A DNA stretch of 64,000 nt. It comes from Diprion similis (Eukaryota; Arthropoda; Insecta; Hymenoptera; Diprionidae). The notes under the pieces were generated by a model that saw nothing but the letters and a program-made list of their open reading frames with translations, did not search any database and was not told the origin of the DNA. The stretch lies in assembly GCF_021155765.1 (NCBI RefSeq), contig NC_060106.1:13790031-13854030 (forward strand). Direction: 5' to 3'. Position numbers and translations under genes: made by a program. This document shows, piece by piece, positions 12,701-23,247 of this stretch (the first letter of the stretch is position 1; every line of letters begins with the position of its first letter).

Positions 12701-15700
12701 AGTGGCTGTGTTGTAAAGAGTTTTAATAAAAAGGTATACCACTAACTATTGCATTATTCAAAGAAACGTACACAGGAGTTTCGGGAAAAGTAGCCGGTCT
12801 TCGTGTGCAAGGTCTTAACTCTCTTGCAGGATTCACGGGTTAATTTATTCGGTCTGTGGTCTTACCATGCTGAGAAATAATTTATCGCAAGCCGTTTCTA
12901 AGTATATGGAAGAAACCGTACACAACTGTATATTTAATGCACTACTGCGTCTGGGATTTGAAGATTTGGTGAAGAGATACGTAAGAAAATTATTAGGGCT
13001 CGAATGTGCGATACGCGATTCGGTTCTGCCCAATTCTCCACCCAAATTTATTCTTCAGAACAACTTTTATCCCTCACCTAAGGTCCAGGAGGAAATCGTC
13101 CAACCGCCAGCCGGGTTCGCCGATTCCCCCGAGGGCCACAAGGCGACTACCAAGCACTCCGGTCATCGATTGTATAAAAAATTCGACAAACGATTCCGCT
13201 CCGAGGATAGAAGCGAACGGAGGCATCTCTGGAGCAACGGGAGTCGTTCCGAGGTCCGGGCAAAATCCGAGGAAAGAAATGCGAGGTCCAGCAGCCCCCG
13301 GGAAGAATGCAGTCGACGGAGACTTCAGGCTCGCAGTACCGACGCCAGCATGGAGGTTCTAACTGGTGAGCTCTTTCTTTTGCGCATCAGTATCGTTTCC
13401 GTTGCACAGTTCGGCATTCTTGGGATCTTGAAAATGAACGAAATCTTCTTGAATTTCAGGTCGAGAAAATGACGCTAGACAACTCGAGGCGTACGCAACC
13501 GGTGACTGGATATGCATAGAAGATTTTCGCGGCAGTCACGTTTGGCGAAAGCCGGAGAGCCGCGGCGACGAAGACGACGTAGGCACTGACGGGGTGCCGG
13601 GAAGGGAGCGTCGAGATTCGCAGGGATCAACCGAGAGCGAGAAGTGTTTTGCTCGAAAGTACCACGGCGCGAGACGAAGGATGATTCACGCGAAGATCAG
13701 CGGAGAGATGCAGAAAAGGATCCACATGAAGAGCCTGAGTGAGTCTCCTCCATCCGCTCCTCCACTTGGCACGCTTGTTTCCTTTTCTTCTCATTATACA
13801 TACACGAATAGACGTTTCGAGGGAAATAAACTCTTTTGAACACGAAGAACGCAGCTTTCTTTCGGTTTTTTGTCGCGTTCGCCGCAGATTAGGAACGGCT
13901 ATTTTTGCACGTGGCTAGTGCTTGGATGGATCTGCTGGCGCCTGGGGATCCCGCTTCGCGGCACGCGTGTCCTGACCACGACACTCGGAGGTAATCGCGT
14001 CGACGCACGCCTCGCGAGACTGAAGTGACGATCATCGTAGGCGTCGGAGTTGCGTAACGCGTCAAGCCCCGGACCGTTCACGCCAACTGCCATAACAAAA
14101 ACTTGGGCGCGAAGACGTCGCTCTGAAAGACCAAAGTGTCGATGGCACATCTATATATAGCCCATGGTCCAAGAACGTGACATTCCGGCGTTCCATTCGG
14201 CGTCTTTTTATCTCCCATTTCCCCCTCCCACTCCCCTAATTTTCTTCTCTCTTTTCTCCCCCGTCTTCTACCGCATCCAGCTCCTTTGTTGCGACGCACA
14301 CACTTCATACGCTGATGCTCCATTTTTACTTGGCACTCCGCACTGCAGCTTGCAGCGTTCTATACCGTTCCTCCCGACGCGACGCGATGCCGCATTCTCT
14401 CCAGGGAATGGACCAGATGGTCACTGCGTCACGTCTGCTCCCACCAGACTCATCCTAATGCACGACCATTTCCCCGACGTGGGTACGTCGTTGCATCCTC
14501 ACCAGGGTATTACTTTGCTGTGGCTAGAAGAACGGCGCGGCTTCGCTGCACCGATTACCTCCGCATTAAATCGTCCCCCGCATTTCTCGATCCAAATGGA
14601 TTGTTTACAGCTCCGGCACGCCACGCCGATAAACTGCGGCAGGCAATTTGTTAACCCATGCAGTTTAAGACAGGATCAAAATAGACAGCCGTCTGGTTAT
14701 TTATCTTGGCTCGAGACACGCGGTACCAATAATCAGATCGGAAAATACTTCTTTCAAGAAATTTGTCGGGGGCTTGGAGTAGTTGGTGCAACGCATGCGA
14801 CAGCCGAGTCTCGTATTGTCGGGACACTGCAGCCTGCGAGGTCTGTTCCGATCGATGACAATTAGTGTCAATTGGCGATTGATCAAGCTGGATTAGTCCG
14901 ACTACGATCGGAATGACGTGCAGATGGGATTGTCATCCGGTTCTTCACAATTCTTTAAATAAGCGTCGCGTAATACTGCGGTGGCTAAATATAAACCCCG
15001 GCGTCGCGGCGCTGCCGCTGAGCGAAATCTTCAGGAGATGAGCTTGCGGCAGTGGAGAGAAAAGGAGAGACCGAGAGAAAGAGAGATGGAGTAAAGAGAG
15101 AGTAGGGGAGATCCGAGAAGAAGAACTTTTGGCTACAGTCAGTGGGTCAGGGCGTCAAGTCGCATTCCACCAGGGTACTACCTAAAATCTCCATCGGACA
15201 AAGACCGCTTCAACTCGCCGCGCGTATTTTCAACGATAGAGCTTTTAAACTTGCGAAGTTATCGCCGTTCCCTTCGTCACTTCGAACTGACTCCGCTTTC
15301 TTCCTTCTACGTTTTCCTCGTTGATCCCTCAATAAAGTGGTGCGTGATTGCAAGTACAAGTGAAGGTGTCTTCGCGACGGGATAAAGCGGTTCCCGTGCA
15401 ACAAGAAATGGTGTGCGACGCCGCGGGTTCCGGGTGCCCACCCGAGATCGGAGAAGAAGACGTCTCCTTGAGGCGCGCCCTTGAAGATCTTTTGAAATGT
15501 ATGCTCAGGGTCTGGTGCAAGGAAGGCCAAGCATTGACCACGCTCGGCGTTCCGCCACCCGGTATATTTGCATATTTCGTTACACTGCACAAAGCACCAT
15601 CATCACTAACAAATTATACCCTCGGCTGCACAATACGACTCGAGTATATTACTTCAAATAACGGCGTCCTATTACTGCACAACGCTGCCCGATTCAGTCC

Positions 15701-18700
15701 GCATAATATCATATTTATCGTTCTACTATAATTGCTGGCTTTCTAATTACCTTATTTTATTTGCTTACTTTCATGTATACTTACGACTACACTGCCGTGT
15801 ACTGTTCCATCGCTGAATTTTCTTAGTTTCGTAATTGCTTAAAGTTTTCCCATTTGTTAATTTGTAAGAATAAAATTTTTTATTATTATCCACCGCCGAT
15901 GGTGTTCCCCAATTTGCTGTTTTCAGCTAATCTCCAGTGCACGTAAAAAGCCCTAAAAATCCTATGATGTGTACGTGATTGTCAATGGCTATAAAATTCC
16001 GTATATTGAATATCTCGTCACGAAAATGATCGTGTTTTTATTTTTCCCGGGTACTTATGTTACGACGGATATGACACACGCAGCTGAAGCCGTCAAAAAC
16101 AATCCACGGTGTAATTTTATCGCGAAGCTGACCCGATTCTTTGCATCAAATTATAGCACCGCTTGAAATAAATAAGAAATTCCACGAGGCGAAAAACCAT
16201 CGCGGCAGGCAGAAGGTCTTATCAATTTTAGACCAGAACGCGTTTTATATACGTTCCAGCGTAAAACTCCGTGGGGATATGCGTATATCTAAAAATATTT
16301 TAACGAGCGCCTCACACAACCGTAGTACGACTGCAAACACTTTTTTACTATCGCAACACTGCGTGAAAAGGAAAGATCAATTTTTCACGATTTGAAGCCG
16401 TAGATTTATTCCCCCCCCCTCCCCAAAAAAAAAAAAAAAAAAAAACCTGTCACGAGTGGGAGTTGAAAAACTGTATTAATCGAGTCCTTGTAATACTTTG
16501 CCTGTGACAATTATTAATCGGAAATAAGTTTTATTTTAATAATTCGTAATATTTCTGAACTGTCAGCGAAATTCGCGACCGCGAATGTTGTTCTGAAATA
16601 CGGCATCAGTGAAAAGAGGCGAAGAAAGAGAGGAATAGGTTTCACAGTCATCGTAAATTCATATAAAAATACCCCGGTAAATTGTTATCTACGGACGCGA
16701 CGCGGTTGCCGGCAAAAAAAAAACCGCCAACCTCTCAAAATGACGGGATCGGCACGCGTGCCCTTGTGCTCGAATCGCGAGGAAAACGTTTGGAACGTGT
16801 GAATAAAAATAAGTCTCAAATCGTTTTTCCTCTTCGTCTGCAGGTTATAATATAGTGCCGCATTCAGCAATAGTACAATATAAATATATGTACACAGATA
16901 GAGATATGTAATATGCGACTCTCTGAAAAGCTCGTGTTCTCCCGCTCGTCAAAGATGGTATTACTTTTTACGGCTCAGCCTTCTGATCGAAAAACTTACC
17001 TGACCGAATGGATATTGCGGTGTTGCTATCGCGAATAACGATGTATAAGCTTCGATGTCTGGTCGGATGAAGGTGGATATCTTTTACTCACTGCATTACC
17101 TTTCGATCAGAATTGACTGATACTCGTCTCGGATAAATCGATCGATGCCAGACCATCTCGCCCGGAAATATTAAAAAAAAGGTTACAATTGTTAGAGTAA
17201 TGATTTTCGGGGTGATTCATTTGACCGAAAAACTGTAGTACATTAGTACTATATTTGAAAGAATATTTCCCTCGGGTTATACATCGTTGATTCTTTTTGA
17301 AATTCAAACGTGCCTGGAAAAGATGTAGACTTTAAATTGCGTCGTTCTTAAGGTGTAATATTCTTTTGGAATTTACCGGATGGTTCCATCGTCAAGCTTC
17401 AGAGAATGGAAGATGAATGACCGGTATTTGTAAGAATAAGCTGACAAAGTAACCGCGCTGCAGCGGCGAAGACGGTGCGGGGGTAAATGATGACCACCAC
17501 TTGCCGGCTTGGCAGGCGACGGTGACGTAACAGCTTCGCTATTTGCTCGGGGTTTCTGTGTACACCGTACGTGTATACACGATGTGACATAACGGACGGC
17601 TCGCCGTTTCAAAAGCGCTACCATCCATTACGATTTTGTTAAATAACTTTTTCTGACGTCGGCATTATACGGGCGGCGTGTAAGGTGCGCGTCCGAGGGA
17701 TTGCATAACTAGGTACGGTTGACGGCTCGCTGGCCGAATTCCCGCAACGCGGGGCTCGAAAAAAGCCGCATAAACAGCGAAACCGGGTCCGAAATACGGC
17801 ACGACGTCGCGTGTCATCCTTCATCATCGAATCGCGTGAGCGCCGGTCCTCCGGAAGCGCGTTAAGCTTCCGAGGGAATACCGGAGGCTAAAGATCAATC
17901 TGAGAGGTAAACGTGACTTATGAATGGGCCGAGTGCCCGGCCAAGTAATTCGCTTGATAAGATCGGCTCGTTGAATTTGGGTCAGAGCTGCTGGAAGGTT
18001 TCCTCGTTTTGTGCTCGAGCCGTTCACCCCGTTAGCCGCGTTAACAAAACAGGAGGAAAAATCAATCAGTCAGGAGCCGTGGCGTGCGAATGCGCCCCGG
18101 AAGCAGCTGTATTGTACAGGGTATACGAAAGAGGGATGTGAAGGGGGGGGGGGGTTTACTTTTGTGTAATGAGAATTTATTCACGCGGTCCTGTTCGAGG
18201 AATCGGGCGGATTGATTCACCGCGGCCGAAAACCGCCAGCCATGACTGATGTAATATGTGTGTCGATATTTTCAGAAAGCGACAAAAGAGTGATCGTAAA
18301 AAGGGAGCCTGGGGGCGAGTTCGGGTTCCGGATTCACGGCTCAAAGCCCGTCGTGGTATCGGTAATTGAGCCGGATATGCCGGCTGAGAGCTCCGGCCTC
18401 GAGGTGGGCGACATCATCATATCCGTAAACGGAAGAAGCGTCATGGACGCGGTTCACTCGGAAGTCGTAAGGCTCGCGCACTCGGGAACCGACATCCTGG
18501 AGCTCGAGGTCGTGCGGACCTGCAACATCCTGGCGCCCCAGGTCCCGAGGAGCGGCTCGAAGGACGGGCCAGCCGAGGCGCCTCTCTGCTCCGGGTACCT
18601 GTGGAGGAGGGCGACGACTTCGACGTCTTCGACGTCGGACAAGTGGGTCAGAAGATGGTTCGCGTTACGTCGCGACAACTGCCTTTATTGCTACAAGACT

Positions 18701-21700
18701 GATGCGGTGAGCGGAGAGCCTGCTGCACCAGCAGGGGATATCCTGGAGAGTTGCGAGGTTTCACACTCGATTTGTCGGGTCCGCGGCGAAGGCGTTTCTG
18801 AAAAATTCATGAGAGCACCGCGGAGTTAAAAACAGACCGTTCGCATTCGTATAGTTACCGAGGTTTCGCCGCGGCCCTACTCCTACTCCTGCCCGTGCTG
18901 CAGGATATAAATATTTATTAACCCACTGGGGGTGTAAAGTTACTATAATCATAAACCTTTCTTACGACCCAACAAAATGAGAAACCGAATGTCAGATGAG
19001 TTGCCCGCTTACGTTTTGCGCGTGACGAAAATACCTACAATAGCACGCATAGGTGAAAGAAAGAAAATAAGTAAAAGCGTGTTGAGAGAATTTTGACGAT
19101 TATTCGTTGTCGATTCAATTCACGGTACTTGAACGATCCTTGACTTATCAGCTGCACAGATATACCACCAGCACTAGCCAATATCTTGACGAAGACTGTA
19201 GTTACTCGAAGATTACACGATGCCTTTCGTTATACCGCAGGCGGCGATGAAAGAACGGTTATTCATAACGCAACGGACTATACGTGCAAGGATAAAGGTT
19301 CTACACATTTTTAGTTTCATTTGTGACCGGAGTAAGCCGACACAGGAAACAAAAGAAAAGAAAAGGAAAAAGAAAAAACGCGAGGTTGTTTAAATGATCG
19401 AGCATTTTTCTGCGCTAACGAGCCTAGCGGAAACGTAAAACGTTTCGGTAGTTTTGGTGGCCGTCCATTGCCAATGTGTGGCCTTGAAATAAATTCAATT
19501 GGCAAAAGTCCACGATCAAAAGAATTCTATATCTAAACATAGAAACAAACTGTGAGCTGGTGGCTTTAAACTAAACATGAAAAATGACGTCTCTCTCACG
19601 AAATTGGCGCTCACCAGTAACCGGCTATACCTATATACATATACTATACCTATTACACCGACAGACCGTCAGATAGACGGCACGCTATGATCCTCGTTTC
19701 CCTTACACGCTCCTTGTCTCCCGCAGGATTCACAGCCGGTAGGAGCAGTGATGCTCCTAAAGTACGCGGTAACGCCAACTCCCGACGTCAGACCCCACAG
19801 CTTCGTCATAACGAAACCCGGAGCGCCAACGTTGCACTTAGGAGCCGACACCGAGGAAGCAGCCAGCCGTTGGGCGACGGTCATAAAAGAAGCTGTCGAA
19901 AAGAACAACCAGGTAAGTACGTCCGAGGAACGGTTCCAGGGCGAACGACGGACCGGCCAAGCGGACTCTGCTTTAATTGGTGATTCTAATCTCGATACGG
20001 ATCCTTATATCGGGTTACCCTGGACCTTATCGACGGTTTCCCGCGCGCACAGATCCTTATGCCTTATGCTCGACCACTCGAGAATGCTAGTTCGATATCA
20101 AGTTATAGCAAAGAAAATTTAAAAGATTCATTAGAGGCTTTTAAAACGACTATGAACGACGAATTTTATTCTTAAATTTCTTTTTCGAAACGCGGGTAGT
20201 TCGCTGACATTTATATCCCGCGTAGCGGAGCAAGAATAAGGACTTACCTCTTTGGAATAGATTTTACTACTTCTATTAGGTGATACGAAACCTGGTGGCC
20301 AGGACAAATTTATAACGAGGTCCCACTTCGACGTGTATTCCAAGATTATATCCTTGCATCAATCTTTCGTAGATAGGTTTTACTCCGTCCAGACGACTTT
20401 AACCTAATCTGACTACCCGGAGTCTCGGATTTTTAGTGTGTGGCCCTCTGGCTCAGTTCAGGATTATGGCCCCGAGTCGAAGTCGCGTACTGGATGGTCT
20501 ATTACTTCTGTTTACTAACCAGGATTTAAAATTTTCTCAAGGGTTTTGATCGTTTTTATCTCACTCGGGCTAATCCAGTCCATATACTTTTTAGTCTTTG
20601 ACTTTTGAACGCTATCCTTGTTTTATTGAATATCATATTCCTCCTGCGTGTCTCTCCAAAGATGTAGGTATACCCATCAAAAGCCAACCGAAAGGTAGCA
20701 ATTTTTTAGACCGTTTGAAAAGAGTTTAAACAGAATATTTTCAACGTCACATTAGATCAATGAAACTGAAATAGGTAGCGTAAGACTAAAACACTTTTAA
20801 TAGAAGCTACCATCGTACGCGACGTGGTGACGGATCGAGTCTATTAAAACTTGTAATGCATCGATGTGCAAGTAGGAAAGTAAGGAAACGTCTTGATCGC
20901 CGAGACGCGTCGCGTAGATCTTACGGTGAGATTAATCGTTCAGCGGTGGCGAAGCGGCGGTCATTCGACCGTGCGGAGAACACGCTCGCCGTATAACATG
21001 GAAGAGTCAGGCCGGTGGATCGACCGCTGTCAAATGAAGTTTTGTTTGACGTCTATCCGGCAGGGCGACACCTGGTTGAACGCATCGTTGAGGCTACAGC
21101 AAATGCCTCCCTGCACGATTCAGAGGCCGGACTGTTTCGGCTACCTCAGTAAGCAGCAGGGCGCTCATACCAGGGAATTCGGCTCGAGCTGGTCCCGCAG
21201 ATACTGCGTCCTTAAGGACGCCGTCCTCTACTTCTACGACGACGCCAACGCCGAACGCGCCTTCGGCATCGCCTGTGTTCGTGGCTTTTCCGTTCACTGG
21301 GGTGCATCCGGTTCCGCGGAGGGCAGGAAACACGCCTTCGAATTACAGCCGCCAGATTCTTCCCAAAAGAGTCACATTTTCGCGACAGAATCGGAAATGG
21401 ATAAGAAGAGGTAAGAAGCTGTAAGATGATAAGGAAAAGAAATCACCTTCGATTATTCCTCTCCGATGTGCTGGTTCTTTTTTCTACCATTAGGGACCAT
21501 AATCGACCATCTCTGAATGCGACATTCCATTCATGCTCAAGAATATCAAAATCACTTGGAATATAACCAAGTGTATCGGTGTATTCGGGTCCGTTGATTA
21601 GAGGTGCATTGGGAGGATATCACTGCCCATAAGTAGTCGCATCACGTTCCTAGATTACGGTCGCCCGAGTACACATACAAGCCTGTAGCCCGGGCACAAG

Positions 21701-22203
21701 TTGGACCGTGTAACAAACGAAAGGGTTTCGGTGGCTAATGAGTAACGACCTTATTTCCCAAATTACCGATTCAATTCATTCCCGACTGTAATTACCAAGC
21801 CCCGGCAATCAGCCATGACTTACAATCAGACCCTCCGCAGGTAAATCCTCCGCACTCTCATCTCGGTAAAAAATACCGCACCTGCGTAACATGTGCGTAT
21901 CATGCTAATGGTTTCATTAATTTGCTAACCCGAAGCCACAAGATCGAGTAACTCTCGAAGGAGATTGCACAGAAAATGAGAATCTTTAGCACCGACTGTC
22001 ATCCGGGAGTTATAAAACTCACTGGCAATTTTTGCAAAGAGGTGCCTTGTTCGTTTTGCCAATCTCGTTCGAAAGGTGGGCACCTCGAATGTACCCGTGC
22101 AAATTGTAACTCCAGCGTCCAGAAGTGATTCCTACGTGTTCTGTCTTGCAGGTGGATAGCAGCGCTCGAATACTCGATTGACCGGTGGATAAAGATAGGT
22201 TGA
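3592..22203 (+). CDS. Large multi-exon PDZ-PH-PH scaffold protein (18 coding exons)
   Basis: I reconstructed 18 coding exons with matching phases that sum to 5337 nt (about 1778 residues). Residues 1-1440 are mostly low complexity: poly-Thr near residue 20, many Ser/Pro/Arg tracts, a His run, and a CHHC cluster near 1170. A PDZ domain follows at about 1445-1521, with EFGF as the carboxylate-binding loop and [13 protein letters not shown] behind it. PH1 runs at about 1546-1641, split between two exons, with the C-terminal helix Trp in [13 protein letters not shown]2 runs at about 1670-1775 and ends in [13 protein letters not shown] just before the stop. PDZ domains bind C-terminal peptides and PH domains bind phosphoinositides or proteins, so a cortical scaffold role is inferred. 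I do not recognise a named orthologue. CNK and ARHGAP21/23 have PDZ-PH but lack this layout. The start could also be the in-frame ATG at 3514. Confidence 0.8.
3736..5576 (+). other. Intron 1 of the PDZ-PH gene
   Basis: About 1.8 kb of AT-rich sequence without a supported exon. The closing acceptor (gtgcag) has a weak pyrimidine tract. Confidence 0.5.
5577..5995 (+). CDS. PDZ-PH gene, coding exon 2
   Basis: Starts [14 protein letters not shown] and ends TTPDPK plus two bases at the strong donor AAAAG|GTAAGC. Phase 0 in, phase 2 out. GC-rich and clearly coding, with an acidic TDEEDYPD patch. Confidence 0.7.
5996..7663 (+). other. Intron 2 of the PDZ-PH gene
   Basis: About 1.7 kb. I see no exon with matching phases, only scattered short open frames. 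Confidence 0.5.
7664..7974 (+). CDS. PDZ-PH gene, coding exon 3
   Basis: The open frame begins one base after the acceptor at 7663, which completes an Arg codon. It encodes [14 protein letters not shown], then a Pro-rich stretch, then [19 protein letters not shown], a plausible basic phosphosite region. It ends at CTCG|GTAAGT, phase 1. The frame lacks an early ATG, so a search for ATG-initiated ORFs would miss it; open frames on other frames here are shadows. Confidence 0.7.
8208..8614 (+). CDS. PDZ-PH gene, coding exon 4
   Basis: Acceptor preceded by a T-rich tract; two bases complete a Glu codon, followed by [17 protein letters not shown]. Ser/Thr/Pro-rich throughout. Ends ESDNAINQ at CAG|GTGAGG, phase 0. 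Confidence 0.8.
8698..9033 (+). CDS. PDZ-PH gene, coding exon 5
   Basis: Acceptor ctttag; starts [19 protein letters not shown] and ends EEHYDE at GAG|GTACTT, phase 0. The following 63 nt are also open in the same frame, so the exon may instead run through to exon 6. Confidence 0.75.
9097..9256 (+). CDS. PDZ-PH gene, coding exon 6
   Basis: Acceptor tttcag; encodes [22 protein letters not shown], then a Pro/Thr-rich tail. Two donors keep the phase-1 junction: TCTAG|GTACAG after 9175 and TCAG|GTCTGT after 9256. The longer form is given here because its extra 27 residues look coding. Confidence 0.65.
9780..10137 (+). CDS. PDZ-PH gene, coding exon 7
   Basis: Acceptor atatttcag; two bases complete a Gly codon, then [13 protein letters not shown]. 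It contains an acidic patch, [14 protein letters not shown], and ends ATPVSPVP plus AG at AAG|GTGTGT, phase 2. Confidence 0.75.
10219..10597 (+). CDS. PDZ-PH gene, coding exon 8
   Basis: Acceptor ttttgttcattag; starts with the third base of a Ser codon, then [16 protein letters not shown] long Ser/Thr/Gly-rich stretch leads to [10 protein letters not shown] at GAG|GTAAGA, phase 0. The upstream 81-nt intron is also open in frame. Confidence 0.75.
10937..11149 (+). CDS. PDZ-PH gene, coding exon 9
   Basis: Acceptor cctgtttcag; encodes [20 protein letters not shown], then a Ser run and ETEPDHD at GAT|GTGAGC. Both ends are phase 0 (71 codons), so the exon can be skipped without a frameshift. Confidence 0.75.
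11267..11758 (+). CDS. PDZ-PH gene, coding exon 10
   Basis: Acceptor tctgtgcag; encodes [20 protein letters not shown], a highly basic Arg-rich region, and a run of eight His residues near 11640. It ends RRKSNE at GAG|GTAAAT. Phase 0 at both ends (164 codons). Confidence 0.8.
11818..12126 (+). CDS. PDZ-PH gene, coding exon 11
   Basis: Acceptor aattcag; encodes [17 protein letters not shown] and repeated Ser-Pro sites, and ends PHCHHCGRE at GAG|GTAATT, phase 0. The closing CHHC cluster looks like half of a zinc site, but no second pair is visible in the next exon. Reading through the donor adds only VILQN before a stop. Confidence 0.75.
12127..13058 (+). other. Intron 11 of the PDZ-PH gene, with alternative exon signals
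   Basis: AT-rich. It contains AATAAA-like sites near 12257, a strong acceptor at 12828-12829, and an in-frame ATG at 12867 that opens into exon 12. These suggest alternative ends or starts of the transcript. A 202-codon minus-strand frame here (12071-12679) looks like chance. Confidence 0.4.
13059..13365 (+). CDS. PDZ-PH gene, coding exon 12
   Basis: Acceptor tttattcttcag gives [21 protein letters not shown] second in-phase acceptor at 13082 would start at VQEEIV. The exon is very basic and Arg/Ser-rich, ending ASMEVLT plus one base at CTG|GTGAGC, phase 1. Confidence 0.7.
13460..13738 (+). CDS. PDZ-PH gene, coding exon 13
   Basis: Acceptor cttgaatttcag; encodes [18 protein letters not shown], then a mixed charged region ending [10 protein letters not shown] plus one base at CTGA|GTGAGT, phase 1. 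Confidence 0.75.
13739..15354 (+). other. Intron 13 of the PDZ-PH gene
   Basis: About 1.6 kb. A 233-codon open frame at 14164-14865 has no domain and biased composition and is treated as chance. A purine-rich GA tract lies at about 15055-15110. Confidence 0.45.
15355..15561 (+). CDS. PDZ-PH gene, candidate cassette exon 14
   Basis: A 207-nt exon (69 codons), phase 1 at both ends, fits between exons 13 and 15 without shifting the frame. It encodes [20 protein letters not shown], then an amphipathic stretch around [17 protein letters not shown] and a GVPPP end. Acceptor gattgcaag and donor CCCG|GTATAT are acceptable but not strong, so it may be alternatively included. Confidence 0.55.
15562..18275 (+). 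other. Intron 14 of the PDZ-PH gene
   Basis: About 2.7 kb, AT-rich, with a C8/A21 homopolymer tract at 16411-16445 and a G run near 18137. An in-frame ATG at 18242 just before the acceptor could start a short PDZ-PH-PH isoform. No other exon seen. Confidence 0.45.
18276..18706 (+). CDS. PDZ-PH gene, coding exon 15 (PDZ and start of PH1)
   Basis: Acceptor cgatattttcag. Encodes the whole PDZ domain ([18 protein letters not shown] through LELEVVR), a linker, and the first strands of PH1 ([26 protein letters not shown]). Donor GCG|GTGAGC, phase 0. Strongly GC-rich coding sequence. Confidence 0.92.
18707..19726 (+). other. Intron 15 of the PDZ-PH gene
   Basis: About 1 kb interrupting PH1. AT-rich, nothing else seen. 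Confidence 0.6.
19727..19912 (+). CDS. PDZ-PH gene, coding exon 16 (rest of PH1)
   Basis: Acceptor tctcccgcag; encodes [15 protein letters not shown], then [20 protein letters not shown] and the closing helix [18 protein letters not shown], a typical PH-domain end with its conserved Trp. Donor CAG|GTAAGT, phase 0. Confidence 0.9.
19913..21063 (+). other. Intron 16 of the PDZ-PH gene
   Basis: About 1.15 kb between the two PH-domain coding parts. The frame is open upstream of the acceptor from about 20893, but splice signals place the exon start at 21064. Confidence 0.55.
21064..21410 (+). CDS. PDZ-PH gene, coding exon 17 (PH2)
   Basis: Acceptor ctatccggcag; encodes [17 protein letters not shown], then PH2: [36 protein letters not shown] and [12 protein letters not shown]. 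Ends with AG at AAGAG|GTAAGA, phase 2. Confidence 0.9.
22152..22203 (+). CDS. PDZ-PH gene, terminal coding exon 18
   Basis: Acceptor tctgtcttgcag completes an Arg codon and supplies [16 protein letters not shown] followed by TGA. This is the C-terminal alpha helix of PH2, whose Trp is the most conserved PH residue. Confidence 0.88.
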
Positions 22204-22748
22204 CGAGACAACTAGTCTAGCCTGGCTCGGCTTGTTCCTCCGCAGCGAGCCGACCCGATGTAACAAAATATCTTTGTCCCTGCAGTGACGAATTTACCCA
22301 GCACGAAACTTCATCAACGATCGTCAAATGCGACTATGATTTTTTTCTTTCTTTCTTTTTACTTCCACTTCGTTCTCTTGTCGTGTTTTTGACGTTATTA
22401 TTTTACTTATGCATCGATTTTTATTTAAAAATGAATTATTCGTCATTATTATTATGATTATCATTATCGTTAACATCATCCGAGATTTTTCTCACAATGA
22501 TTATTATTATTATTATCATTGCCATTACTGTTAATGTTGTTGTTATTATTATTATTATTATTATCATTACGATTATTATTGCTGTTATTACCAAAGCGTA
22601 TAAACATAAATACGATATTGTATAGAGTCTTGCGTGCCTGTGCAGAGTAAGAATGCGTGAGTAGTTGAAACGTGGCATGCATTGAGCGAATATCTCACGA
22701 CGCATGTGTGAGTGCGTGTAATGTGATGTTGTAGATGCGAACATGAAA

Positions 22749-22817
22749 GGGAGAGAGAAAGAGAAAGAGAGGGAGAGAGAGAGGGAGAGAGAGAGGGAGA
22801 GAGAGAGAGAGAGAAAG
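22749..22817 (+). repeat. GA-rich microsatellite
   Basis: About 70 bases of GAGAGA interrupted by GGGA and GAAA units. Confidence 0.9.
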
Positions 22818-23241
22818 TAGAGGTGCAAATGCTTTGTCGGACGTTCGAAGTATGCGCGAGTGTATTTGAATAATGAATGCCTTTTTCTTGTCTTTTTTGT
22901 CATTTTCTTTCCTTCTTATTGACGTTGAATATAAGAATTTATAATTGTATTACATATATAACGAGCACGCCCCCCTCCAGCAAAGAAAAAAAAAAAAACA
23001 ACGGAAAAGAACCCAGAGGGCCGCATTTAAAACTAACGTTTATAAAACTTTACCTATAAAAGAGAAAACTATAATCACGAACAGTTATAAACATATTTAC
23101 GTGTTAATAGCAAGGAGTTCCAATACGGAATGAATGCGCCATGTGGCCCGGGTGTATGTATACCATAAAGGTTCCTATACCCGTGTGCCAGACGCAAATG
23201 CCAAAAGAAACATAAGTCATTCGCTCAAACATTGAGATAAT

Positions 23242-23247
23242 AATAAA
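23242..23247 (+). terminator. Candidate poly(A) signal of the PDZ-PH gene
   Basis: AATAAA about 1.04 kb after the stop codon. Other AT-rich sites exist, so use is uncertain. Confidence 0.35.

Noticed and set aside
14164..14865. Plus-strand 233-codon frame in intron 13
   Set aside because: No domain or splice phases that would join the flanking exons; composition looks random.
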